DNA of 18,800 nucleotides, from NCBI GenBank assembly GCA_017507285.1, contig JAFWBF010000203.1:1-18800 (forward strand), read 5' to 3'. Source of the DNA: Bacteroidales bacterium. Lineage in GTDB: Bacteria > Bacteroidota > Bacteroidia > Bacteroidales > P3. A program made the position numbers and the translations under genes. Positions 7,578 to 14,148 of the stretch are shown piece by piece (the stretch's first letter is position 1; each line of letters starts with the position of its first letter). Under the pieces are notes generated by a model. That model saw nothing but the letters and a program-made list of their open reading frames with translations. It ran no database searches and was not told where the DNA came from.

Positions 7578-8804
7578 ATGAATTCGATATGTTTAAATTT
7601 CAGAGTGCATTTGCCTTATTATTATAAGAAATACCATTTTTTTGATATAGGAGTAAACCATGATTATTACGATACATTGCGGTGTGAAAGTGAGGTAAAA
7701 CGAGTGTCGGAACGTTGCTACCTGCCTGCCAATAAATTGATGATGACACTTCTGGAGCGTTATCCCGAGCGTTTTTCGTTTAGCCTTGCCATATCGGGCA
7801 CGGCAGTGGAACTGCTTGAGAGCTATGCACCCGAAGTGCTTGAGAGTTTCAAAGAATTGGTCTCGACCGGCAGGGTAGAGCTTTTGGCCACACCCTACCA
7901 CCATTCCTTGGCTTCGCTTAAGAGTAGCGACGAGTTTAAGTGTCAGATAAACCTTCATCGTGAAAAGATGAAAGAAGTTTTTGGCCTCAATACCACAACC
8001 TTTGCAAATACAGAGATGGTTTATGCCGATTATATAGGAGTGATACTCTCGGAGCTGGGATTCAAGGGAGTGCTTACCGAAGGAGCAAAACATGTGTTGG
8101 GATGGCGAAGTCCAAACTATGTATATTCCAATCCGATAGCACAAAATTTGAAGATATTGTTCAGAAATCAGAGTCTGAGCGACGATATAGCCCTGCGATT
8201 TACCAATAGCTATTGGACCGGCTACCCTCTTACAGCCGAAAAGTTTGCAGACTGGATAATCCGCGACCCCAATCATCGCTCCATAACTTTGGCTATGGAT
8301 TACAGAGTTATAGGCGACTATATGGATCGAAGTTCGGGCATATTCAACTTCTTCGAATATTTTCCCGAAAAGATTCAGAAGTATACAGACTTTCATTTTC
8401 GTACACCAAATATGATTTTTAGCAAGATGGATTCGGTGTCGCCCGTATATATTCCACATGAAATTTCATGGTTCTCGGCCGAAAGAGACATAACGGCATG
8501 GATTGGAAATGACCTCCAGAAAGACTTCTTCAAGAAACTCTTTTCGGTAGAAGAGGCCATAAAAAAGTCGGGCGATAACAGATTGATAACTGACTGGCGA
8601 CGCTTACAAACGGTTGACAACCTATACAATATGAATATGCGCTGGTTGAATGAGAATTATTTGGGAACAAGTGTGTCGCCATACGATGTCTTTGTAGATA
8701 ACATGAACATATTTGCCGATATAGAGATTAGGATGCAGCAACATAAGTTTTTGAAGATGGCAGCCAAGAGACGTAGGCAAAGCAAAGAAATAGCTTGGGG
8801 ATAG
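7578..8804 (+). CDS. GH57 alpha-amylase-like protein with altered catalytic motif
   Basis: Protein of 408 residues from glycoside hydrolase family 57, normally alpha-amylases or glucan-processing enzymes of the cytoplasm. Visible family features in order are: region 1 at VHLPYYYKKYHFFDIG (about 10-25; relatives read HQPFR where this has HLPYY), ISGTAVELLESYAPEV, the HH pair in LLATPYHHSL (108-109), the FANTEMVY block with the putative nucleophile Glu146, and LTEGAKHVLGWRSPNYVY (about 166-183). The expected region 4, DYETFGEH in active relatives, reads DYRVIGDY here (241-248). It keeps the acid/base candidate Asp241 but loses the next Glu, the Phe and the His. Activity may be reduced or altered. 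It lies 22 bases after the glycosyltransferase, so the two are probably co-transcribed. The motif comparison is from memory of the family. Confidence 0.85.
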   Translation: MNSICLNFRVHLPYYYKKYHFFDIGVNHDYYDTLRCESEVKRVSERCYLPANKLMMTLLERYPERFSFSLAISGTAVELLESYAPEVLESFKELVSTGRVELLATPYHHSLASLKSSDEFKCQINLHREKMKEVFGLNTTTFANTEMVYADYIGVILSELGFKGVLTEGAKHVLGWRSPNYVYSNPIAQNLKILFRNQSLSDDIALRFTNSYWTGYPLTAEKFADWIIRDPNHRSITLAMDYRVIGDYMDRSSGIFNFFEYFPEKIQKYTDFHFRTPNMIFSKMDSVSPVYIPHEISWFSAERDITAWIGNDLQKDFFKKLFSVEEAIKKSGDNRLITDWRRLQTVDNLYNMNMRWLNENYLGTSVSPYDVFVDNMNIFADIEIRMQQHKFLKMAAKRRRQSKEIAWG

Positions 8805-8816
8805 TAAAAACATAAT

Positions 8817-8857
8817 ATCGAGATGGCAAACAAAGGTATTGTCGTCTCGATTTTTTT
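8817..8857 (+). terminator. Rho-independent terminator after the GH57 gene
   Basis: The left arm ATCGAGATGGCAA (8817-8829) pairs with TTGTCGTCTCGAT (8839-8851) over 13 positions including two G-U pairs, followed by a T run. It begins 13 bases after the GH57 stop. Confidence 0.85.
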
Positions 8858-8884
8858 ATTTTATAGGCACTGCAGCGTTTGATA

Positions 8885-8999
8885 AATATGTTGTAAATTA
8901 ATATGTTGTTCCAATAAATAAAAAAATAAATCAATTTGTAATTTTCCTACACAATAAAACGAAAATAATTAAGTTAATAAAGGAACATAAAACGAAAAT
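8885..8999. repeat. Two pairs of short direct repeats upstream of the cyclophilin
   Basis: AATATGTTGT occurs at 8885-8894 and 8900-8909. ATAAAACGAAAAT occurs at 8954-8966 and 8987-8999, the second copy ending 9 bases before the cyclophilin ATG. No TAnnTTTG promoter was found in this 204-base gap. The repeats may be regulator sites or chance in AT-rich DNA. Confidence 0.4.
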
Positions 9000-9008
9000 T
9001 ACGCATAT

Positions 9009-9446
9009 ATGAAAGCTGAGATTAAGACAAATAAAGGAACTATGAAAGTAATGTTTTACGAAGAAGATGCACCAAACACGGTGGCAAATTTTGTAAAACT
9101 TTCCAAAAGTGGATTTTATAACGGATTGACATTCCACAGAGTTATACCCGATTTTGTAATACAAGGAGGTTGTCCAAGAGGTGATGGCACAGGAGGCCCG
9201 GGCTATAAAATCAAGTGCGAATTGAACGGCGGAAACCAATATCATGATAGAGGCGTGCTCTCAATGGCACATGCCGGAAGAGATACAGGCGGTTCGCAGT
9301 TTTTTATATGTCATAATCGTGAAAATACCCAACATCTAGATCGCCATCATACTTGTTTTGGACGTGTATACGAAGGACTTGAGGTGATAGACAAAATAAG
9401 GGTTAACGATATCATCGAATCAATAACAATATTTGATGAAGAATAG
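9009..9446 (+). CDS. Cyclophilin-type peptidyl-prolyl cis-trans isomerase (cytoplasmic)
   Basis: Compact cyclophilin of 145 residues without a signal peptide, so a cytoplasmic PpiB-like proline isomerase that speeds protein folding. Key residues are visible: FHRVIPDFVIQGG (43-54) supplies the catalytic Arg44, Phe49 and Gln52. GTGGPGYKI, LSMAHAG and GGSQFFI line the proline pocket. HLDRHHTCFGRV (109-120) carries the conserved His114, where most relatives read HLDGKHTVFGRV. Spacing of 74 bases to the response regulator, with no promoter or terminator seen between them, permits co-transcription. Gene symbols vary between Bacteroidota genomes, so none is given. Confidence 0.93.
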   Translation: MKAEIKTNKGTMKVMFYEEDAPNTVANFVKLSKSGFYNGLTFHRVIPDFVIQGGCPRGDGTGGPGYKIKCELNGGNQYHDRGVLSMAHAGRDTGGSQFFICHNRENTQHLDRHHTCFGRVYEGLEVIDKIRVNDIIESITIFDEE

Positions 9447-9520
9447 ATCGTTGAAAACTATTCACATAAATAATTGTTTAAAAATAAATTACGAAGTAAG
9501 AATATAAATTATCATACACT

Positions 9521-10228
9521 ATGGAAAATTTAGGAATAAAAATTCTTGTGGCAGAAGATGATCCCAATTTGGGAACTATTCTAAGAGCTTATCTCCAACA
9601 AAAAGGTTTTACAGTATTTTTGGCTGTTGATGGTCAAATGGCAATCGAATTCTTCAAGCAAGAAGAGATAGACGCTTGTGTTTTGGATATCATGATGCCT
9701 ATTAAAGATGGATATACGGTAGCGAAAGAAATTCGTAGAATAGACAAACGTGTGCCTATATTATTTTTGAGTGCAAAATCGTTGGAAGCTGATAAGCTAA
9801 AGGGTTTCGAATTGGGCGCAGATGACTATATCACAAAGCCATTCTCGATGGAAGAACTTTTGGCTCGTATATCTGCTACTTTGCGTAGAAGCTACGACGA
9901 TAACAAACCTGAAAATAATATCTTTGTTATAGGCAACTATACTTTTGATTACAATCATCAATCTTTGACTATCAATGGCGAAGAGCAAAAACTTACATCT
10001 AAGGAAAGTGAATTGCTACGTATGTTCTGCATTAATTTCAATACTTTGATAGAACGTCAAAATACATTGCAAAAGATATGGAAAGACGATAGCTATTTTG
10101 CTGCCCGCTCTATGGACGTTTACATCACAAAGTTGAGAAAGTATTTGAAGAAAGACCCAACTATACAAATAGTAAATGTACACGGTGTTGGCTTTAAATT
10201 AACTTCGAAAGATACTTCGAAAAAATAA
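9521..10228 (+). CDS. rprY: OmpR-family response regulator, RprY-like
   Basis: Two-component response regulator of 235 residues. The receiver domain (about 5-120) has the acidic pocket Asp13/Asp14, the phosphoacceptor Asp56 in CVLDIMMP, Ser84 and Lys106 in DDYITKPFS. The C-terminal winged-helix DNA-binding domain (about 133-230) includes LTSKESELLRMFC and SMDVYITKLRKYLKKDPTI. The overall sequence, including ARSMDVYITKLRK and the INGEEQKLTSKESELL segment, resembles RprY of Bacteroides, known from the RprXY system. In those genomes the kinase RprX is encoded next to it; no kinase is in this window, so its partner must lie elsewhere or be different. The assignment to RprY rather than another OmpR-type regulator is probable, not proven. 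Confidence 0.9.
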   Translation: MENLGIKILVAEDDPNLGTILRAYLQQKGFTVFLAVDGQMAIEFFKQEEIDACVLDIMMPIKDGYTVAKEIRRIDKRVPILFLSAKSLEADKLKGFELGADDYITKPFSMEELLARISATLRRSYDDNKPENNIFVIGNYTFDYNHQSLTINGEEQKLTSKESELLRMFCINFNTLIERQNTLQKIWKDDSYFAARSMDVYITKLRKYLKKDPTIQIVNVHGVGFKLTSKDTSKK

Positions 10229-10252
10229 TTGATATGGATTATATGTAATCTG

Positions 10253-10289
10253 AGGTGGGAATGCTACAAATAGTGTTCTCACCTTTTTT
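10253..10289 (+). terminator. Rho-independent terminator after the response regulator
   Basis: AGGTGGGAATGCTA (10253-10266) pairs with TAGTGTTCTCACCT (10271-10284) over 14 positions with three G-U pairs and a CAAA loop, followed by six T residues. The T tract runs directly into a promoter-like TTTG. Confidence 0.85.
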
Positions 10290-10318
10290 GATGAAAAAAT
10301 ATTGAAGCTTTAGTTTTG
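10287..10318 (+). promoter_or_regulatory. Orphan promoter-like sequence in a gene-free gap
   Basis: TTTG (10287-10290) and TAGTTTTG (10311-10318) are separated by exactly 20 bases, one of the two best matches to the Bacteroidota promoter consensus in the window. No protein gene follows for more than 500 bases, and the lipoprotein operon has its own promoter at 10768-10798. The −33 element overlaps the T tract of the preceding terminator. Confidence 0.45.
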
Positions 10319-10493
10319 ATAACTAGAAAATAAATCTTTGAAGATTATGAGCTTCTGAATTTGATAATATTTGGAATAGTTAGTTATAAGATTCTTTATT
10401 TCCTTAATAGCAATGTGTTGCATGGTTTTCGATTTTCATTGTAAATTATCTAGAAAAGTAAGGTTATGAAGGGTTGATAAAAAGATATATGGC

Positions 10494-10560
10494 TTAGCCC
10501 AATAACCTATATTAGTTAGCCGAATAACCTATATACCTTATTATATTATCCTATATTAGT
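10494..10560. repeat. 22-bp periodic repeat (two good copies, one degenerate)
   Basis: TTAGCCSAATAACCTATAT occurs at 10494-10512 (S=C) and 10516-10534 (S=G), offset by 22 bases. A third, degenerate copy, ATTATCCTATAT at 10545-10556, keeps the 22-base register of the core AATAACCTATAT (10501, 10523, 10545). It is unrelated in sequence to the array at 5905-5997, although the period is the same. Confidence 0.75.
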
Positions 10561-10648
10561 TTTTTTTTCTATATACAATATTATTTTGAACTTGGCGTTA
10601 TTGTAGCGGTTATTTTAGGATAATTCCTATACATGTTTTGGAAAAGAA

Positions 10649-10688
10649 AGGCTGTAGATGATTCGTTGTCTGCAGCTTTTTGCTTTTT
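10649..10688 (+). terminator. Orphan terminator hairpin in the gap
   Basis: GCTGTAGA (10651-10658) pairs with TCTGCAGC (10669-10676) with one G-U, and the flanking AAG and CTT bases extend it. TTTTTGCTTTTT follows. No gene on the plus strand ends nearby, which suggests that a non-coding transcript stops here. Confidence 0.65.
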
Positions 10689-10767
10689 AGCAACAAAACA
10701 TGCTTATAATTTTAGTTTGTCCAACAAGGTTGTAGAAAGAAATAAATTGCAATAAACAAAATTTATA

Positions 10768-10798
10768 TTGTGTGGTTTTATAAAAAAGTGTACTTTTG
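10768..10798 (+). promoter_or_regulatory. Bacteroidota-type promoter for the lipoprotein-DHH-FKBP operon
   Basis: TTG at 10768-10770 and TACTTTTG at 10791-10798 are exactly 20 bases apart, an excellent consensus match. An A-tract lies between them. The leader to the ATG at 10863 is about 60 bases. Confidence 0.7.
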
Positions 10799-10862
10799 CA
10801 GAAAAATAAAAGTACTCAAGTACAAACTAAAATTTTGTTGAACACATTAGAAATAAGATGTT

Positions 10863-11246
10863 ATGAGAAAAGTTTCTTTATTGGCAAGCATTATGTTTTG
10901 CATCGGAATTATGTTTTCTTCGTGTGTAAAAGAAGAAAATTTGGCGGCAGATATAGCCGGAACTTACAAAGGTACAAATTATTTTTCGAAAGCTACCGAA
11001 ACCAATGCTTTGGTTGTAATTACAGAGATTGATAACAATCATGTATCAGTGCAATACGATGCAGCAACAAAAGAATTGGCTTATGCAGGTTCTGAAGCCA
11101 AAGTTACCAAAGAAGGCAATGTATATAAGTTTGAAGGTGCTACAGCCATAGAAACCATTAGTGGTACCGTTGAAGGCACAACATTAAATTTGGTAGTATT
11201 GGTTCAAGGTGTAGAGATGGCCAATATTATAGCTGAAAAAGAGTAA
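10863..11246 (+). CDS. Small lipoprotein of unknown function
   Basis: Protein of 127 residues with a lipoprotein signal: basic MRKVS, a hydrophobic stretch, then the lipobox FSSC with Cys21 as the lipidated residue. The mature part alternates short polar and hydrophobic beta-like segments (AGTYKGTNYF, ALVVITEIDNNHVSVQYD, ISGTVEGTTLNLVVLVQGV). This suggests a small beta-barrel or sandwich of the calycin-like type often seen in Bacteroidales lipoproteins; this is inference from pattern only. I recognise no named family. It is the first gene of an operon with a DHH phosphoesterase and two lipoprotein prolyl isomerases. Acidic VKEEN follows the lipid Cys, but surface export cannot be claimed from this. 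Confidence 0.8.
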   Translation: MRKVSLLASIMFCIGIMFSSCVKEENLAADIAGTYKGTNYFSKATETNALVVITEIDNNHVSVQYDAATKELAYAGSEAKVTKEGNVYKFEGATAIETISGTVEGTTLNLVVLVQGVEMANIIAEKE

Positions 11247-11267
11247 TAAAATCATTGTCATTAAGTA

Positions 11268-12287
11268 GTGAAAGAACTGAATAGTGCAGATATTAGTCGT
11301 TTCAGGCAGATGTTATCAGTTGCCACAAAGGTGGTGGTGCTTTCGCATACCAGTCCCGATGGTGATGCAATAGGTTCGTCTGTGGGATTGAGTAGGATGT
11401 TAAACAGAATGGGTATAGAATCAAAAGTGATATTGCCCGATGAATTTCCTGCTTACTATCGTTTTCTTTTACAGGAAGATGAAGTGGTGGTGGCCTCTGC
11501 ATGTTATGACCAAGCCAAAGCTTATATAGATACTTGTGATTTGATTATTGCTGTTGATTTTAATGACCCTTTGAGGGTAGACATATTGAAAGATACGGTA
11601 AAAGAATGCAAAGCATCTAAGATATTGATAGATCATCATCTGAATCCAGCTACAGATGTATTTGATCTTGTGTTTTCAGATACTACAATGTCGTCGTCGG
11701 CAGAGCTGGTATATTGGATAATGGTGGCAGCTTATGGTAAAGAGGTTGTAACAAAAAGTGTTGCAGAGTGCCTCTATACAGGTATATGCACCGATACAGG
11801 TTCGTTTAGCTATTCGTGTAATAGTCCAACGGTTTACAATGCTACTGCCCATCTTATAGAAACAGGTGTAAATGTGAGTGATATTCATAGCAATATCTAC
11901 AACTCTTATTCCAAAGAGCGTTTGTTGCTTTTGGGTTTTTGTATCAATCAGCGGCTTAGAATATTTGACGATATGAAGTTGGCATATTTTTATGTATCAA
12001 AAGAAGATCAGAAACGTTTTGCAGCACAAAAAGGTGATTTGGAAGGAGTAGTTAACTACACTTTGATGATGGAAAATATAGAGGTAGGGGCGTTGGTAAA
12101 GGAAAACGATGAGGGAGTGGTAAGAATATCATTCCGTTCAAAATATGATTTTAATGTCAACGACTTTGCTCGTAAATATTTTGCCGGAGGTGGTCATAGA
12201 AAAGCTTCGGGTGCAACCTCTGTAATGAATCTTGAAGATACTTGTAACTATATGGAAGAATGTTTTCGTAAAGAATTGTTGTTATGA
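11268..12287 (+). CDS. DHH/DHHA1 phosphoesterase (NrnA-like oligoribonuclease/pAp phosphatase)
   Basis: Cytoplasmic metal-dependent phosphoesterase of 339 residues. The DHH domain has SPDGDAIGSSVG (29-40, metal ligands Asp31 and Asp33), AVDFND (Asp97), the name-giving DHH at 122-124, and TGICTDTGSF (171-180, Asp176). The DHHA1 substrate domain ends with GGGHRKASG (307-315). Proteins of this type degrade nanoRNA, linear dinucleotides or 3'-phosphoadenosine 5'-phosphate; which applies here is not visible. The start is a GTG at 11268, because no ATG lies upstream in frame and the next ATG (11310) would cut into the first helix. It overlaps the next gene by four bases (ATGA), suggesting translational coupling. 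Confidence 0.9.
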   Translation: MKELNSADISRFRQMLSVATKVVVLSHTSPDGDAIGSSVGLSRMLNRMGIESKVILPDEFPAYYRFLLQEDEVVVASACYDQAKAYIDTCDLIIAVDFNDPLRVDILKDTVKECKASKILIDHHLNPATDVFDLVFSDTTMSSSAELVYWIMVAAYGKEVVTKSVAECLYTGICTDTGSFSYSCNSPTVYNATAHLIETGVNVSDIHSNIYNSYSKERLLLLGFCINQRLRIFDDMKLAYFYVSKEDQKRFAAQKGDLEGVVNYTLMMENIEVGALVKENDEGVVRISFRSKYDFNVNDFARKYFAGGGHRKASGATSVMNLEDTCNYMEECFRKELLL

Positions 12288-12811
12288 GAAAAAAGATTAA
12301 TGCTTTGTATGCCATTTTTGGTATAGCATTGTTATCATTGTTGCATTCGTGCAATAATGACATTCCAATTACCGATTTGTCGGAAACTAAAGACAAGCAC
12401 TCGTATAAAACAAATATGATGACAGCTAGTAACTATGTGGCAAAATCGGAAGAGACAGAAATAGATGGATATATAAAGCGTCGGAAATGGACTGATATGA
12501 AACGTATGGAAAACGGTTTGCGTATATGGGAATATCACAAAGGTGAAAAGGCTATAAACTATGACGATGAGGTGATGTTTAGGTATTCGGTGCAAAGTAT
12601 ATCAGGTAAGGACATATATGTAAATGAATTTGATACAATAGTAGTAGGACGCAATGAGCCTAATATTGGAGTAGATAAGGCAATGCTGTTTCTACACCAT
12701 GGCAGCAAGGCAAAACTTATACTCCCTTCGCATTTAGGTTATGGTTTTATAGGTGATAGTGACCGTATAGGTACCAATATGATACTAGTATATGATATAG
12801 GAATAAAATAA
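12284..12811 (+). CDS. Lipoprotein, FKBP-type peptidyl-prolyl isomerase-like
   Basis: Protein of 175 residues with a lipoprotein signal ending in LLHSC (Cys23). The C-terminal half follows the FKBP layout: a first strand with DDEVMFRYSVQSISGKDIY, the GVDKAMLFLHHGSKAKLILP segment, and HLGYGFIGDSDRIGTNMILVYDIGIK. It resembles the single-domain FKBP lipoproteins (GldI-like in gliding relatives). Several aromatic active-site residues of canonical FKBPs, such as the Trp of the IKGW motif, are not seen, so isomerase activity is uncertain; a chaperone role is possible. It follows the DHH gene with a 4-base overlap and precedes a second FKBP gene by 37 bases. Confidence 0.78.
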   Translation: MRKKINALYAIFGIALLSLLHSCNNDIPITDLSETKDKHSYKTNMMTASNYVAKSEETEIDGYIKRRKWTDMKRMENGLRIWEYHKGEKAINYDDEVMFRYSVQSISGKDIYVNEFDTIVVGRNEPNIGVDKAMLFLHHGSKAKLILPSHLGYGFIGDSDRIGTNMILVYDIGIK

Positions 12812-12848
12812 TAAACTTACACAATAATAATTTAATAAATAAAAGAAA

Positions 12849-13760
12849 ATGAAAAACTTGATGAAGACAGTTGCATTGTTTTTTGCAACAGCATTGATGT
12901 TTACGGCTTGTGGTCCAAAATCTGATATTGAAGGATTTGAAAAAACAAAATCGGGTTTGCACTACAAATTTGAACAAGAAAACAAGGGTTCACAACAAGC
13001 TCAGATGGGTGATGTATTGGTAGTAGAAATGAAAATGAGTTTGGACGACTCGTTGCTTTTTGATAATACAGGAAATCCTCAACGTATGTTTGAAATTGCA
13101 AATTCACTCTTTGATGGAGATATAAATGAAGGATTGTTGATGTTACACATAGGTGATGTTGCAACTTTTGCAGTAGAGGCCGACTCTATGGCAGCACGTT
13201 TCCCAATGCCTCCTTATTATAAACAAGGTGTTGGTTCGAAGGTATATTATGAAATAACACTAAATGGAATAATAACCAAAGAAAATGTAGACAAAGAAAA
13301 AGCTGAATTTGAGTCCACAATGAAAAAACTTCGTGAAGAAGAATCAACTATCTTGGCAAAATATATAGAAGACAACAATATAAGTGTGCAACCAACAGAA
13401 AGCGGATTATATATTATTGAAAAGAGAAAAGGTAAAGGTACAAAAGTAGAAAATGGAAAAGCTGTGAAAGTAAATTATACTGGTAAATTGTTGGACGGTA
13501 AAGTGTTCGATACAAGTGTGGAATCTGTAGCTCAAGAAGCCGGTGTTTATAATCCAAATCGTCCCTATGAGCCATTGGCCTACGTAGTAGGTGAGATGCC
13601 ACTGATAAAGGGTTGGGAAGAAGCCATGTATACTTTGAGCCAAGGAAGTATAGCCACTATTATAATACCATCCGATTTGGGTTATGGTGCCAGTGGCAAC
13701 CAGGGTATTCCTCCTTACTCACCTCTTGTTTTTGAATTGGAAGTAGTAAGTGTGAAATAA
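12849..13760 (+). CDS. Lipoprotein with two FKBP-like domains (peptidyl-prolyl isomerase)
   Basis: Periplasmic-facing or surface lipoprotein of 303 residues. The signal ends in the lipobox FTAC (Cys21). An N-terminal FKBP-like domain (about 35-140, ending SKVYYEITLNGI) is degenerate. A charged helical linker follows (about 145-180). The C-terminal domain (about 198-303) is a canonical FKBP: VKVNYTGKLLDGKVFDTS (Tyr210, Phe220, Asp221), GEMPLIKGWEEAM (Trp256), IIPSDLGYGASG (Tyr279) and the final strand LVFELEVVSVK. Between DTS and VVG there is an insertion of roughly 15 residues (YNPNRPYEP) relative to short FKBPs. It is likely to assist folding of exported proteins, together with the preceding FKBP-like lipoprotein. 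Last gene of the operon. Confidence 0.9.
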   Translation: MKNLMKTVALFFATALMFTACGPKSDIEGFEKTKSGLHYKFEQENKGSQQAQMGDVLVVEMKMSLDDSLLFDNTGNPQRMFEIANSLFDGDINEGLLMLHIGDVATFAVEADSMAARFPMPPYYKQGVGSKVYYEITLNGIITKENVDKEKAEFESTMKKLREEESTILAKYIEDNNISVQPTESGLYIIEKRKGKGTKVENGKAVKVNYTGKLLDGKVFDTSVESVAQEAGVYNPNRPYEPLAYVVGEMPLIKGWEEAMYTLSQGSIATIIIPSDLGYGASGNQGIPPYSPLVFELEVVSVK

Positions 13761-13786
13761 ATGAATTGTTTTTGAACATATATTTC

Positions 13787-13831
13787 AAAAGGGTGTATCA
13801 GAAAAAATTATGATACATCCTTTTGTATTTT
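13787..13831 (+). terminator. Rho-independent terminator after the FKBP operon
   Basis: AAAAGGGTGTATCA (13787-13800) pairs with TGATACATCCTTTT (13811-13824) over 14 positions with one G-U, followed by a T-rich stretch. It closes the operon that starts at 10768. Confidence 0.85.
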
Positions 13832-14148
13832 CAATATGATTTTGTTCGTTTGAAAAAAACTATTTAATTTGATAGATATAATTTTTACGAAAAGATTATG
13901 GCAATTAGGACAGGAATACTTCTATATAATTTTTATTATAGTTGATATCGAAATAGAATATTTAAAAAAATGATAAAAACACTAAGGTATTACAAATATT
14001 TGATATATAGATATATTGTTGTTGTTGCAACTAATGTGAAAGTATATCACCATATAAAAAAATGTGAATATGTTTTTCTGTTTGAAAAAAAATGACTACC
14101 TTTGCAAATCGAAATTGAGTATAAAGTATAATAGAAAATATTAGAGTT
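13832..14148. other. AT-rich gene-free gap before the rnf operon
   Basis: About 317 bases with no coding frame of note and no tRNA-like structure. They hold only the rnfB promoter element near the right end. In many Bacteroidota an rseC-like gene precedes rnfB; no trace of one is visible here. Confidence 0.6.
14081..14104 (+). promoter_or_regulatory. Promoter element for the rnf operon
   Basis: TACCTTTG at 14097-14104 is preceded by TTTG at 14081-14084 and an A8 tract (14085-14092). The TTTG is 12 bases away, too close for a normal −33 element; a T-rich stretch at 14073-14077 lies at the right distance. The A-tract plus TACCTTTGC pattern is shared with the S41 peptidase promoter at 3362-3385. 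Confidence 0.55.

Larger units (their letters stand above)
10325..10688 (+). ncRNA. Candidate small RNA of about 360 nt (unassigned)
   Basis: The interval is bounded by a good promoter match (10287-10318) and a terminator hairpin (10649-10688) with no protein-coding frame of note between them. Inside are AATCTT-TG-AAGATT (10333-10346), a 22-bp periodic repeat (10494-10560) whose AATAACC units could pair with GGTTAT at 10462-10467 or GGTTATT at 10608-10614, and a small TAGGA-TAAT-TCCTA hairpin (10616-10629). I do not recognise a known RNA family. The strand follows from the promoter and T tract. A decayed gene or an unused spacer is the alternative. Confidence 0.3.

Noticed and set aside
10796..11032. 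Plus-strand open frame starting at the lipoprotein promoter
   Set aside because: It overlaps the −7 element and the lipoprotein gene in another frame. The lipoprotein has a clear signal sequence and lipobox, this frame has none.
13832..14148. Possible tRNA or small gene in the gap before rnfB
   Set aside because: No cloverleaf-like arms, no coding frame with a recognisable product, and very AT-rich sequence throughout.
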